64,000 nucleotides of DNA from Mactra quadrangularis (lineage: Eukaryota > Mollusca > Bivalvia > Venerida > Mactridae): assembly GCA_025267735.1 (NCBI GenBank), contig CM046295.1, positions 9,943,270-10,007,269 of the forward strand, in the 5' to 3' direction. The translations under genes and the position numbers were made by a program. Each line of letters starts with the position of its first letter. Position 1 is the first letter of the stretch. The notes beneath the pieces were generated by a model, which was not told where the DNA came from, searched no databases, and saw nothing but the letters and a program-made list of their open reading frames with translations. Below are positions 11,901 to 26,040 of this stretch, piece by piece.

Positions 11901-14900
11901 ATACAGAGTCTATGGAGCGTAGACAAGGGCCCGTAACTCGCCCCAAAACCGGTCCTAGCCGGGTCGGTTCGACACCCAGGCCGCCGGGTCGGCGTTCTGG
12001 GTTGGGTCCGAGCCAGAAACCGAAACTAGGTCACCATTGTTTACCTATTTTTTTACTATGTGCATGTACATATAGTACATATACAGAGTCTATGGATCGT
12101 AGACAAGGGCCCGTAACTCGCCCCAAAACCGGTCCTAGCCGGGTCGGTTCGACACCCAGGCCGCCGTGTCGGCGTTCTGGGTTGGGTCCGAGCCAGAAAC
12201 CGGAACTAGGTCACCATTGTTTACCTATTTTTTTACTATGTGCATGTACATATAGTACATATACAGAGTCTATGGAGCGTAGACAAGTGCCCGTAACTCG
12301 CCCCAAACCGGTCCTAGCCGGGTCAGTTCGACACCCAGGCCGCCGGGTCGGCGTTCAGGGTTGGGTCCGAGCGAGAAACCGGAACTAGGTCACCAATGTT
12401 TACCTATATTTTTACTATGTGCATGTACATATAGTACATACACAGAGTCTATGGATCGTAGACAAGGGCCCGTAACTCGCCCCAAAACCGGTCCTATCCG
12501 GGTCGGTTTGACACCCAGGCCGCCGGGTCGGCGTTCTGGGTTGGGTCCGAGCCAGAAACCGGAACTAGGTCACCATTGTTTACCTATTTTTTTACTATGT
12601 GCATATACATAAAGTACATATACAGAGTCTATGGAGCGTAGACAAGGGTCCGTAACTCGCCCCAAAACCGGTCCTAGCCGGGTCGGTTCGACATCCAGGC
12701 CGCCGGGTCGGCGTTCTGGGTTGGGTCCGAGCCAGAAACCGGAACTAGGTCACCATTGTTTACCTATTTTTTTACTATGTGCATGTACATATAGTACATA
12801 TACAGAGTCTATGGAGCGTAGACAAGGGCCCGTAACTCGACCCAAAACCGGTCCTAGCCGGGTCGGTTCGACACCAAGGCCGCCGGGTCGGCGTTCTGGG
12901 TTGGGTCCGAGCCAGAAACCGGAACTAGGTCACCATTGTTTACCTATTTTTTTACTATGTGCATGTACATATAGAACATATACAGAGACTATGGAGCGTA
13001 GACAAGAGCCCGTAACTCGCCCCAAAACCGGTCCTAGCCGTGTCGGTTCGACACCCAGGCCATCGGGTCGGCGTTCTGGGTTTGGTCCGAGCCAGAAACC
13101 GGAACTAGGTCACCATTGTTTACCTATTTTTTTACTATGTGCATGTACATATAGTACATATACAGATTCTATGGAGCGTAGACAAGGGCCCGTAACTCGC
13201 CCCAAAACTTGTCCTAGCCGGGTCGGTTCGACACCCAGGCCGCCGGATCGGCGTTCTGGGTTGGGTCCGAGCCAGTAACCGGAACTAGGTCACCATTGCT
13301 TACCAATTTTTTTACTATGTGCATGTACATATAGTACATATACAGAGTCTATGGAGCGTAGACAAGGGCCCGTAACTCGCCCCAAAACCGGTCCTAGCCG
13401 GGTCGGTTCGACACCCAGGCCGCCGGGTCGGCGTTCTGGGTTGGGTCCGAGCCAGAAACCGGAACTAGGTCACCATTGTTTACCTATTTTTTTACTATGT
13501 GCATGTACATATAGTACATATACAGAGTCTATGGAGCGTAGACAAGGGCCCGTAACTCGCCCCAAAACCGGTCCTAGCCGGGTCGGTTCGACACCCAGGC
13601 CGCCGGGTCGGCGTTCTGGGTTGGTTCCGAGCCAGAAACCGGAACTAGGTCACCATTGTTTACCTATTTTTTTACTATGTGCATGTACATATAGTACATA
13701 TACAGAGTCTATGGAGCGTAGACAAGGGCCCGTAACTCGCCCCAAAACCGGTCCTAGCCGGGTCGGTTCGACACCCAGGCCGCCGGGTCGGCGTTCTGGG
13801 TTGGGTCCGAGCCAGAAACCGGAACTAGGTCACCATTGTTTACCTATTTTTTTACTATGTGCATGTACGTATGGTACATATACAGAGTCTATGGAGCGTA
13901 GACAAGGGCCCGTAACTCGCCCCAAAACTGGTCCTAGCCGGGTCGGTTCGACACCCAGGCCGCCGGGTCGGCGTTCTGGGTTGGGTCCGAGCCAGTAACC
14001 GGAACTAGGTCACCATTGCTTACCAATTTTTTTACTATGTGCATGTACATATAGTACATATACAGAGTCTATGGAGCGTAGACAAGGGCCCGTAACTCGC
14101 CCCAAAACCTGTCCTAGCCGGGTCGGTTCGACACCCAGGCCGCCGGGTCGGCGTTCTGGGTTGGGTCCGAGCCAGAAACCGGAACTAGGTCACCATTGTT
14201 TACCTATTTTTTTACTATGTGCATGTACATATAGTACATATACAGAGTCTATGGAGCGTAGACAAAGGCCCGTAACTCGCCCCAAAACAGGTCCTAGCCG
14301 GGTCGGTTTGATACCCAGGCCGCCGGGTCGGCGTTCTGGGTTGGGTCCGAGCCAGACACCGGAACTAGGTCACCATTGTTTACCTATTTTTTTACTATGT
14401 GCATGTACATATAGTACATATACAGAGTCTATGGAGCGTAGACAAGGGCCCGTAACTCGCCCCAAAACCGGTCCTAGCCGGGTCGGTTCGACACCCAGGC
14501 CACCGTGTCGGCGTTCTGGGTTGGGTCCGAGCCAGAAACCGGAACTAGGTCACCATTGTTTACCTATTTTTTTACTATGTGCATGTACATATAGTACATA
14601 TACAGAGTCTATGGAGCGTAGATAAGGGCCCGTAACTCGCCCTAAAACCGGTCCTAGCCGGGTCGGTTCGACACCCAGGCCGCCGGGTCGGCGTTCTGGG
14701 TTGGGTCCGAGTCAGAAACCGGAACTATGTCACCATTGTTTACCTATTTTTTTACTATGTGCATGTACATATAGTACATATACAGAGTCTATGGAGCGTA
14801 GACAAGGGCCCGTAACTCGCCCCAAAACCGGTCCTAGCCGGGTCGGTTTGACACCCAGGCCGGCGGGTCGGCGTTCTGGGTTGGGTCCGAGCCAGAAACC

Positions 14901-17718
14901 GGAACTAGGTCACTATTGTTTACCTATTTTTTTACTATGTGCATGTACATATAGTACATATACAGAGTCTATGGAGCGTAGACAAGGGCCCGTAACTCGC
15001 CCCAAAACCGGTCCTAGCATGGTCGGTTCGACACCCAGGCCGCCGGGTCGGCGTTCTGGGTTGGGTCCGAGCCAGAAACCGGAACTAGGTCACCATTGTT
15101 TACCTATTTTTTTACTATGTGCATGTACATATAGTACATATACAGAGTCTATGGAGCGTAGACAAGGGCAAGTAACTCGCCCCAAAACCGGTCCTAGCCG
15201 AGTCGGTTCGACCCCCAGGCCGCCGGGTCGGCGTTCTGGGTTGGGTCCGAGCCAGAAACCGGAACTAGGTCACCATTGTTTACCTATATTTTTACTATGT
15301 GCATGTACATATGGTACATATACAGAGTCTATGGAGGGTAGACAAGGGCCCGTAACTCGCCCCAAAACCGGTCCTAGTCGGGTCGGTTCGACACCCAGGC
15401 TGCCGGGTCGGCGTTCTGGGTTGTGTCCGAGCCAGAATCCGGAACTAGGTGACCATTGTTTACCTTTATTTTTACTATGTGCATGTACATATAGTACATA
15501 TACAGAGTCTATGGAGCGTAGACTAGGGCCCGTAACTCGCCCCAAAACCGGTCCTAGCCGGGTCGGTTCGACACCAAGGCCGCCGGGTCGGCGTTCTGGG
15601 TTGGGTCCGAGCCAGAAACCGGAACTAGGTCACCATTGTTTACCTATTTTTTTACTATGTGCATGTACATACAGTACATATACAGAGTCTATGGAGCGTA
15701 GACAAGGGCCCGTAACTCGCCCCAAAACCGGTCCTAGCATGGTCGGTTCGACACCCAGGCCGCCGGGTCGGCGTTCTGGGTTGGGTCCGAGCCAGAAACC
15801 GGAACAAGGTCACCATTGTTTACCTATTTTTTTACTATGTGCATGTACATATAGTACATATACAGAGTCTATGGAGCGTAGACAAGTCAAGTAACTCGCC
15901 CCAAAACCAGTCCTAGCCGTGTCGGTTCGACACCCAGGCCGCCGGGTCGGCGTTCTGGGTTGGGTCCGAGCCAGAAACCGGAACTAGGTCACCATTGTTT
16001 ACCTATTTTTTTACTATGTGCATGTACATATGGTACATATACAGAGTCTATGGAGAGTAGACAAGGGCCCGTAACTCGCCCCAAAACCGGTCCTAGCCAG
16101 GTCGGTTCGACACCCAGGCTGCCGGGTCGGCGTTCTGGTTTGTGTCCGAGCTAGAATCCGGAACTAGGTCACCATTGTTTACCTATTTTTTTACTATGTG
16201 CATGTACATATAGTACATATACAGAGTCTATGGAGCGTAGACAAGGGCCCGTAACTCGCCCCAAAACCGGTCCTAGCCGTGTCGGTTCGACACACAGGCC
16301 GCCGGTTCGGCGTTCTGGGTTGGGTCCGAGCCAGAATCCGGATTTAGGTCACCATTGTTTACCTATTTTTTTACTATGTGCATGTACATACAGTACATAT
16401 ACAGAGTCTATGGAGCGTAGACAAGGGCCCGTAACTCGCCCCAAAACCGTTCCTAGCCGGGTCGGTTCGACACCCAGGCTGCCGGGTCGGCGTTCTGGGT
16501 TGGGTCCGAGCCAGAAACCGGAACTAGGTCACCATTGTTTACCTATTTTTTTACTATGTGCATGTGCATATAGTACATATACAGAGTCTATGGAGCGTAG
16601 ACAAGGGCCCGTAACTCGCCCCAAAACCGGTCCTAGCCGGGCCCGTTCGACACCCAGGCCGCCGGGTCGGCGTTCTGGGTTGGGTCCGAGCCAGAAACCG
16701 GAACTAGGTCACCATTGTTTACCTATTTTTTTACTATGTGCATGTACATATAGTACATATACAGAGTCTATGGAGCGTAGACAAGGGCCCGTAACTCGCC
16801 CCAAAACCGGTCCTAGCCGGGTCGGTTCGACTCCAAGGCCGCCGGGTCGGCGTTCTGGGTTGAGTCCGAGCCAGAAACCGGAACTAGGTCACCATTGTTT
16901 ACCTATTTTTTTACTATGTGCATGTACATATAGTACATATACAGAGTCTATGGAGCGTAGACAAGGGCCCGTAACTCGCCCAAAAACCGGTCCTAGCCGG
17001 GTCGGTTCGACACCCAGGCCGCCGGGTCGGCGTTCTGGGTTGGGTCCGAGCCAGAAACCGGAACTAGGTCACCATTGTTTACCTATTTTTTTACTATATG
17101 CATGTACATATAGTACATATACAGAGTCTATGGAGCATAGACAAGGGCCCGTAACTCGCCCCAAAACCGGTCCTAGCCGGGTCGGTTTGACACCCAGGCC
17201 GCCGGGTCGGCGTTCTGGGTTGGGTCCGAGCCAGAAACCGGAACTAGGTCACCATTGTTTACCTATTTTTTTACTATGTTCATGTACATACAGTACATAT
17301 ACAGAGTCTATGGAGCGTAGACAAGGGCCCGTAACTCGCCCCAAAACCGGTCCTAGCCGGGTCGGTTCGACACCCAGGCCGCCGGGTTGGCGTTCTGGGT
17401 TGGGTCCGAGCCAAAAACCGGAACTAGGTCACCATTGTTTACCTATTTTTTTAATATGTGCATGTACATATAGTACATATACAGAGTCTATGGAGCGTAG
17501 ACAAGGGCCCGTAACTCGCCCCAAAACCGGTCCTAGCCGGGTCGGTTCGACACCTAGGCCGCCAGGTCGGCGTTCTGGGTTGGGTCCGAGCCAGAAACCG
17601 GAACTAGGTCACCATTGTTTACCTATTTTTTTACTATGTGCATGTACATATAGTACATATACAGAGTCTATGGAGCGTAGACAAGGGCCCGTAACTCGCC
17701 CCAAAACCGGTCCTAGCC

Positions 17719-18300
17719 GGGCCCGTTCGACACCCAGCCCGCCGGGTCGGCGTTCTGGGTTGGTTCCGAGCCAGAAACCGGGACTAGGTCACCATTGTTT
17801 ACCTATTTTTTTACTATGTGCTCGTACATATAGTACATATACAGAGTCTATGAAACGTAGACAAGGGCCCGTAACTCGCCCCAAAACCGGTCCTAGCCGG
17901 GTCGTTTCGACACCAAGGCCGCCGGGTTTGCGTTCTGGGTTGGGTCCGTGCCAGAAACCGGAACAAGGTCACCATTGTTTACCTATTTTTTTACTATGTG
18001 CATGTACATATAGTACATATACAGAGTCTATGGAGCGTAGACAAGGGCCCGTAACTCGCCCCAAAACCGGTCCTAGCCGGGTCGGTTCGACACCCAGGCC
18101 ACCGGGTCGGCGTTCTGGGTTGGGTCCGAGCCAGAAACCGGAACTAGGTCACCATTGTTGACATATTTTTTTACTATGTGCATGTACATATAGTACATAT
18201 ACAGAGTCTATGGAGCGTAGACGAGGGCCCGTAACTCGCCCCAAAACCGGTCCTAGCCGGGTCGGTTCGACACCCAGGCCGCCGGGTTGGCGTTCTGGGT
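17719..18300 (+). repeat. family B higher-order block, copy 1
   Basis: An ordered series of four variant units. The first has GGGCCCGTTCG, CCGGGACTAGG and GTGCTCGTAC. The second has GTCGTTTCG, GGGTTTGCG and GTCCGTGCC. The third has CCACCGGG and TTGTTGACAT. The fourth has GTAGACGAGGG and GGGTTGGCG. The same series recurs at 22937 and 25457. The match with the 22937 copy extends left to about 17270, where TGTTCATG and CATACAG are shared. Confidence 0.85.
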
Positions 18301-21300
18301 TAGGTCTGAGCCAGAAACCGGAACTAGGTCACCATTGTTTACCTATTTTTTTACTATATGCATGTACATATAGTACATATACAGAGTCTATGGAGCGTAG
18401 ACAAGGGCCCGTAACTCGCCCCAAAACCGGTCCTAGCCGGGTCGGTTCGACACCCAGGCCGCCGGGTCGGCGTTCTGGGTTGGGTCCGAGCCAGAAACCG
18501 GAACTAGGTCACCATTGTTTACCTATTTTTTTACTATGTCCATGTACATACAGTACATATACAGAGTCTATGGAGCGTAGACAAGGGCCCGTAACTCGCC
18601 CCAAAACCGGTCCTAGCCGGGTCGGTTCGACATCCAGGCCGCCGGGTCGGCGTTCTGGGTTGGGTCCGAGCCAGAAACCGGAACTAGGTCACCATTGTTT
18701 ACCTATTTTTTTACTATGTGCATGTACATATAGTACATATACAGAGTCTATGGAGCGTAGACAAGGGCCCGTAACTCGCCCCAAAACCGGTCCTAGCCGG
18801 GTCGGTTCGACACCTAGGCCATCGGGTCGGCGTTCTGGGTTTGGTCCGAGCCAGAAACCGGAACTAGGTCACCATTGTTTACCTAATTTTTTACTATGTG
18901 CATGTACATATAGTACATATACAGAGTCTATGGAGCGTAGACAAGGGCCCGTAACTCGCCCCAAAACCGGTCCTAGCCGGGTCATTTCGACACCCAGGCC
19001 GCCGGGTCGGCGTTCTGGGTTGGGTCCGAGCCAGTAACCGGAACTAGGTCACCATAGCTTACCAATTTTTAAACTATGTGCATGTACATATAGTACATAT
19101 ACAGAGTCTATGGAGCGTAGACAAGGGCCCGTAACTCGCCCCAAAACCGGTCCTAGCCGGGTCGGTTCGACACCCAGGCCGCCGGGTCGGCGTTCTGGGT
19201 TGGGTCCGAGCCAGAAACCGGAACTAGGTCACCATTGTTTACCTATTTTTTTACTATGTGCATGTACATATAGTACATATATAGGGTCTATGGAGCGTAG
19301 ACAAGGGCCCGTAACTCGCCCCAAAACCGGTCCTAGCCGGGTCGGTTCGACACCCATGCCGCCGGGTCGGCGTTCTGGGTTGGGTCCGAGCCAGAAACCG
19401 GAACTAGGTCACCATTGTTTACCTATTTTTTTACTATGTGCATGTACATATAGTACATATACAGAGTCTATGGAGCGTAGACAAGGGCCGGTAACTCGCC
19501 CCAAAATCGGTCCTAGCCGGGTCGGTTCGACACCCAGGCCGCCGGGTCGGCGTTCTGGGTTGGGTCCGAGCCAGAAACCGGAACTAGGTCACCATTGTTT
19601 ACCTATTTTTTTACTATGTGCATGTACATATGGTACATATACAGAGTCTATGGAGCGTAGACAAAGGCCCGTAACTCGCCCCAATACAGGTCCTAGCCGG
19701 GTCGGTTCGATACCCAGGCCGCCGGGTCGGCGTTCTGGGTTGGGTCCGAGCCAGACACCGGAACTAGGTCACCATTGTTTACCTATTTTTTTACTATGTG
19801 CATGTACATATAGTACATATACAGAGTCTATGGAGCGTAGACAAGGGCCCGTAACTCGCCCCAAAACGGGTCCTAGCCGGGTCGGTTCGAGACCCAGGCC
19901 ATCGGGTCGGCGTTCTGGGTTGGGTCCGAGCCAGAAACCGGAACTAGGTCACCATTGTTTACCTATTTTTTTTTACTATGTGCATGTACATATAGTACAT
20001 ATACAGAGTCTATGGAGCGTAGACAAGGGCCCGTAACTCGCCCCAAAACCGGTCCTAGCCGGGTCGGTTCGACACCCATGCCGCCGGGTCGGCGTTCTGG
20101 GTTGGTTCCGAGCCAGAAACCGGAACTAGGTCACCATTGTTTACCTATTTTTTTACTATGTGCATGTACATATAGTACATATACAGAGTCTATGGAGCGT
20201 AGACAAGGGCCCGTAACTCGCCCCAAAACCGGTCCTAGCCGGGTCGGTTCGACACCCAGGCCGCCGGGTCGGCGTTCTGGGTTGGGTCCGAGCCAGAAAC
20301 CGGAACTAGGTCACCATTGTTTACCTATTTTTTTACTATGTGCATGTACATATGGTACATATACAGAGTCTATGGAGCGTAGACAAAGGCCCGTAACTCG
20401 CCCCAAAACAGGTCCTAGCCGGGTCGGTTCGATACCTAGGCCGCCGGGTCGGCGTTCTGGGTTGGGTCCGAGCCAGACACCGGAACTAGGTCACCATTGT
20501 TTACCTATTTTTTTACTATGTGCATGTACATATAGTACATATACAGAGTCTATGGAGCGTAGACAAGGGCCCGTAACTCGCCCCAAAACGGGTCCTAGCC
20601 GGGTCGGTTCGAGACCCAGGCCACCGGGTCGGCGTTCAGGGTTGGGTCCGAGCCAGAAACCGGAACTAGGTCACCATTGTTTACCTTTTTTTTTTACTAT
20701 GTGCTTGTACATATAGTACATATACAGAGTCTATGGAGCGTAGACAAGGGCCCGTAACTCGCCCCAAAACCGGTCCTAGCCGGATCGGTTCGACACCCAG
20801 GCCACCGGGTCGGCGTTCTGGGTTGGGTCCGAGTCAGAAACCGGAACTAGGTCACCATTGTTTACCTATTTTTTTACTATGTGCATGTACATATAGCACA
20901 TATACAGAGTCTATGGAGCGTAGACAAGGGCCCGTAACTCGCCCCAAAACCGGTCCTAGCCGGGTCGGTTCGACACCCAGGCCGCCGGGTCGGCGTTCTG
21001 GGTTGGGTCCGAGCCGGAAACCGGAACTAGGTCACCATTGTTTACCTATTTTTTTAATATGTGCATGTACATAAAGTACATATACAGAGTCTATGGAGCG
21101 TAGACAAGGGTCCGTAACTCGCCCCAAAACTGGTCCTAGCCGGGTCGGTTCGACACCCAGGCCGCCGGGTCGGAGTTCTGGGTTGGGTCCGAGCCAGAAA
21201 CCGGATCTAGGTCACCATTGTTTACCTATTTTTTTACTATGTGCATGTACATATAGTACATATACAGAGTCTATGGAGCGTAGACAAGGGCCCGTAACTC

Positions 21301-22936
21301 GCCCCAAAACCGGTCCTAGCCGGGTCGGTTCGACACCTAGGCCATCGGGTCGGCGTTCTGGGTTTGGTCCGAGCCAGAAACCGGAACTAGGTCACCATTG
21401 TTTACCTATTTTTTTACTATGTGCATGTACATATAGTACATATACAGAGTCTATGGAGCGTAGACAAGGGCCCGTAACTCGCCCCAAAACCGGTCCTAGC
21501 CGGGTCGTTTCGACACCCAGGCCGCCGGGTCGGCGTTCTGGGTTGGGTCCGAGCCAGTAACCGGAACTAGGTCACCATTGCTTACCAATTTTTAAACTAT
21601 GTGCATGTACATATAGTACATATACAGAGTCTATGGAGCGTAGACAAGGGCCCGTAACTCGCCCAAAAACCGGTCCTAGCCGGGTCGGTTCTACACCCAG
21701 GCCGCCGGGTCGGCGTTCTGGGTTGGGTCCGAGCCAGAAACCGGAACTAGGTCACCATTGTTTACCTATTTTTTTACTATGTGCATGTACATATGGTACA
21801 TATACAGAGTCTATGGAGCGTAGACAAAGGCCCGTAACTCGCCCCAAAACAGGTCCTAGCCGGGTCGGTTCGATACCCAGGCCGCCGGGTCGGCGTTCTG
21901 GGTTGGGTCCGAGCCAGACACCGGAACTAGGTCACCATTGTTTACCTATTTTTTTACTATGTGCATGTACATATAGTACATATACAGAGTCTATGGAGCG
22001 TAGACAAGGGCCCGTAACTCGCCCCAAAACGGGTCCTAGCCGGGTCGGTTCGAGACCCAGGCCACCGGGTCGGCGTTCTGGGTTGGGTCCGAGCCAGAAA
22101 CCGGAACTTGGTCACCATTGTTTACCTTTTTTTTTTACTATGTGCATGTACATATAGTACATATACAGAGTCTATGGAGCGTAGACAAGGGCCCGTAACT
22201 CGCCCCAAAACCGGTCCTAGCCGGGTCGGTTCGACACCCAGGCCACCGGGTCGGCGTTCTGGGTTGGGTCCGAGTCAGAAACCGGAACTAGGTCACCATT
22301 GTTTACCTATTTTTTTGCATGTACATATAGTACATATACAGAGTCTATGGAGCGTAGACAAGGGCCCGTAACTCGCCACAAAACCGGTCCTAGCCGGGTC
22401 GGTTCGACACCCAGGCCGCCGGTTCGGCGTTCTGGGTTGGGTCCGAGCCAGAAACCGGAACTAGGTCACCATTGTTTACCTATTTTTTTACTATGTTCAT
22501 GTACATACAGTACATATACAGAGTCTATGGAGCGTAGACAAGGGCCCGTAACTCGCCCCAAAACCGGTCCTAGCCGGGTCGGTTCGACACCCAGGCCGCC
22601 GGGTCGGCGTTCTGGGTTGGGTCCGAGCCAGAAACCGGAACTAGGTCACCATTGTTTACCTATTTTTTTAATATATGCATGTACATATAGTACATATACA
22701 GAGTCTATGGAGCGTAGACAAGGGCCCGTAACTCGCCCCAAAACCGGTCCTAGCCGGGTCGGCTCGACACCTAGGCCGCCAGGTCGGCGTTCTGGGTTGG
22801 GTCCGAGCCAGAAACCGGAACTAGGTCACCATTGTTTACCTATTATTTTACTATGTGCATGTACATATAGTACATATACAGAGTCTATGGAGCGTAGACA
22901 AGGGCCCGTAACTCGCCCCAAAACCGGTCCTTACCG

Positions 22937-23520
22937 GGCCCGTTCGACACGCAGGCCGCCGGGTCGGCGTTCTGGGTTGGTTCCGAGCCAGAAACCGGGA
23001 CTAGGTCACCATTGTTTACCTATTTTTTTACTATGTGCTCGTACATATAGTACATATACAGAGTCTATGGAGCGTAGACAAGGGCCCGCAACTCGCCCCA
23101 AAACCGGTCCTAGCCGGGTCGTTTCGACACCCAGGCCGCCGGGTTTGCGTTCTGGGTTGGGTCCGTGCCAGAAACCGGAACTAGGTCACCATTGTTTACC
23201 TATTTTTTTACTATGTGCATGTACATATAGTACATATACAGAGTCTATGGAGCGTAGACAAGGGCCCGTAACTCGCCCAAAAACCGGTCCTAGCCGGGTC
23301 GGTTCGACACCCAGGCCACCGGGTCGGCGTTCTGGGTTGGGTCCGAGCCAGAAACCGGAACTAAGTCACCATTGTTGACATATTTTTTTACTATGTGCAT
23401 GTACATATAGTACATATACAGAGTCTATGGAGCGTAGACGAGGGCCCGTAACTCGCCCCAAAACCGGTCCTAGCCGGGTCGGTTCGACACCCAGACCGCC
23501 GGGTTGGCGTTCTGGGTTAG
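22937..23520 (+). repeat. family B higher-order block, copy 2
   Basis: The same four-unit variant series as 17719-18300, displaced by about 5218 bp (29 units, less 2 bp). The match also includes upstream units (CCTAGGCCGCCAGG at ~22770 and 17552), so the shared tract is about 1 kb. Confidence 0.85.
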
Positions 23521-25456
23521 GCCTGAGCCAGAAACCGGAACTAGGTCACCATTGTTTACCTATTTTTTTACTATGTGCATGTACATATAGTACATATACA
23601 GAGTCTATGGAGCGTAGACAAGGGCCCGTAACTCGCCCCAAAACCGGTCCTAGCCGGGTCGGTTCGACACCCAGGCCGCCAGGTCTGCGTTTTGGGTTGG
23701 GTCCGAGCCAGAAACCGGAACTAGGTCACCATTGTTTACCTATTTTTTTACTATGTGCATGTACATATAGTACATATACAGAGTCTATGGAGCGTAGACA
23801 AGGGCCCGTAACTCGCCCCAAAACCGGTCCTAGCCGGGTCGGTTCGACACCCAGGCCGCCGGGTCGGCATTCTGGGTTGGGTCCGAGCCAGAAACCGGAA
23901 CTAGGTCACCATTGTTTACCTATTTTTTTACTATGTGCATGTATATATAGTACATATACAGAGTCTATGGAGCGTAGACAAGGGCCCGTAACTCGCTCCA
24001 AAACCGGTCCTAGCCGGGTCGGTTCGACACCCGGGCCACCGGGTCGGTGTTCTGGGTTGGGTCCGAGCCAGAAACCGGAACTAGGTCTCCATTGTTTACC
24101 TATTTTTTTACTATGTGCATGTACATATAGTACATATACAGAGTCTATGGAGCGTAGACAAGGGCCCGTAACTCGCCCCAAAACCGGTCCTAGTCGGGGC
24201 GGTTCGACACCCTGGCCGCCGGGTCGGCGTTCTGGGTTGGCTCCGAGCCAGACACCGGAACTAGGTCACCATTGTTTACCTATTTTTTTACTATGTGCTT
24301 GTACATATAGTACATATACAGAGTCTATGGAGCGTAGACAAGGGCCCGTAACTCGCCCCAAAACCGGTCCTAGCCGGGTCGGTTCGACACCCAGGCCGCC
24401 GGGTCGGCGTTCTGGGTTGGGTCCGAGCCAGAAACCGGAACTAGGTCACCATTGTTTACCTATTTCTTTACTATGTGCATGTACATATAGTACATATACA
24501 GAGTCTATGGAGCGTAGACAAGGGCCCGTAACTCGCCCCAAAACCGGTCCTAGCCGGGTCGGTTCGACACCCAGGCGGCCGGGTCGGCGTTCTGGGTTGG
24601 GCCCGAGCCAGAAACCGGAACTAGGTCACCATTGTTTACCTATTTTTTTACTATGTGCATGTACATATAGTACATATACAGAGTCTATGGAGCGTAGACA
24701 AGGGCCCGTAACTCGCCCCAAAACCGGTCCTAGCCGGGTCGGTTCGACACCCAAGCCGCCGGGTCGGCGTTCTGGGTTGGGTCCGAGCCAGAAACCGGAT
24801 CTAGGTCACCATTGTTTACCTATATTTTTACTATGTGCATGTACATATAGTACATATACAGAGTCTATGGAGCGTAGACAAGGGCCCGTAACTCGCCCCA
24901 AAACCGGTCCTAGCCGGGTCGGTTCGACACCCAGGCCGCCGGGTCGGCGTTCTGGGTTGGGTCCGAGCCAGAAACCGGAACTAGGTCACCATTGTTTACC
25001 TATTTTTTTACTATGTGCATGTACATATAGTACATATACAGAGTCTATGGAGCGTAGACAAGGGCCCGTAACTCGCCCCAAAACCGGTCCTAGCCGGGTC
25101 GGTTCGACACCCAGGCCGCCGGGTTTGCGTTCTGGGTTGGGTCCGTGCCAGAAACCGGAACTAGGTCACCATTGTTTACCTATTTTTTTACTATGTGCAT
25201 GTACATATAGTACATATACAGAGTCTATGGAGCGTAGACAAGGGCCCGTAACTCGCCCCAAAACCGGTCCTAGCCGGGTCGGTTCGACACCTAGGCCGCC
25301 AGGTCGGCGTTCTGGGTTGGGTCCGAGCCAGAAACCGGAACTAGGTCACCATTGTTTACCTATTTTTTTACTATGTGCATGTACATATAGTACATATACA
25401 GAGTCTATGGAGCGTAGACAAAGGCCCGTAACTCGCCCCAAAACCGGTCCTAGCCG

Positions 25457-26040
25457 GGCCCGTTCGACACCCAGGCCGCCGGGTCGGCGTTCTGGGTTGG
25501 TTCCGAGCCAGAAACAGGGACTAGGTCACCATTGTTTACCTATTTTTTTACTATGTGCTCGTACATATAGTACATATACAGAGTCTATGGAGCGTAGACA
25601 AGGGCCCGTAACTCGCCCCAAAACCGGTCCTAGCCGGGTCGTTTCGACACCCAGGCCGCCGGGTTTGCGTTCTGGGTTGGGTCCGTGCCAGAAACCGGAA
25701 CTAGGTCACCATTGTTTACCTATTTTTTTACTATGTGCATGTACATATAGTACATATACAGAGTCTATGGAGCGTAGACAAGGGCCCGTAACTCGGCCAA
25801 AAACCGGTCCTAGCCGGGTCGGTTCGACACCCAGGCCACCGGGTCGGCGTTCTGGGTTGGGTCCGAGCCAGAAACCGGAACTAAGTCACCATTGTTGACA
25901 TATTTTTTTACTATGTGCATGTACATATAGTACATATACAGAGTCTATGGAGCGTAGACGAGGGCCCGTAACTCGCCCCAAAACCGGTCCTAGCCGGGTC
26001 GGTTCGACACCCAGGCCGCCGGGTTGGCGTTCTGGGTTGG
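25457..26040 (+). repeat. family B higher-order block, copy 3
   Basis: The same variant series again, displaced from copy 2 by exactly 2520 bp (14 units). The preceding CCTAGGCCGCCAGG unit is also at +2520 (22771 to 25291). Another pair, CCGGGCCACCGGGTCGGTG at 24031 and 26371, is displaced by 2340 bp (13 units). Confidence 0.85.

Noticed and set aside
15270..15545. Minus-strand 91-codon frames within family B (also at 23906 and 26246)
   Set aside because: They are antisense shadows of the same 180-bp unit, present only where a point change removes a stop.
23427..25898. 823-codon open frame (and the shorter ones of the same 60-residue repeat) as a repetitive protein gene
   Set aside because: The frame is a consequence of a 180-bp tandem unit. 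It starts and stops wherever a chance stop or indel falls. Breaks are common, the antisense strand also has open stretches, and no gene context is visible.
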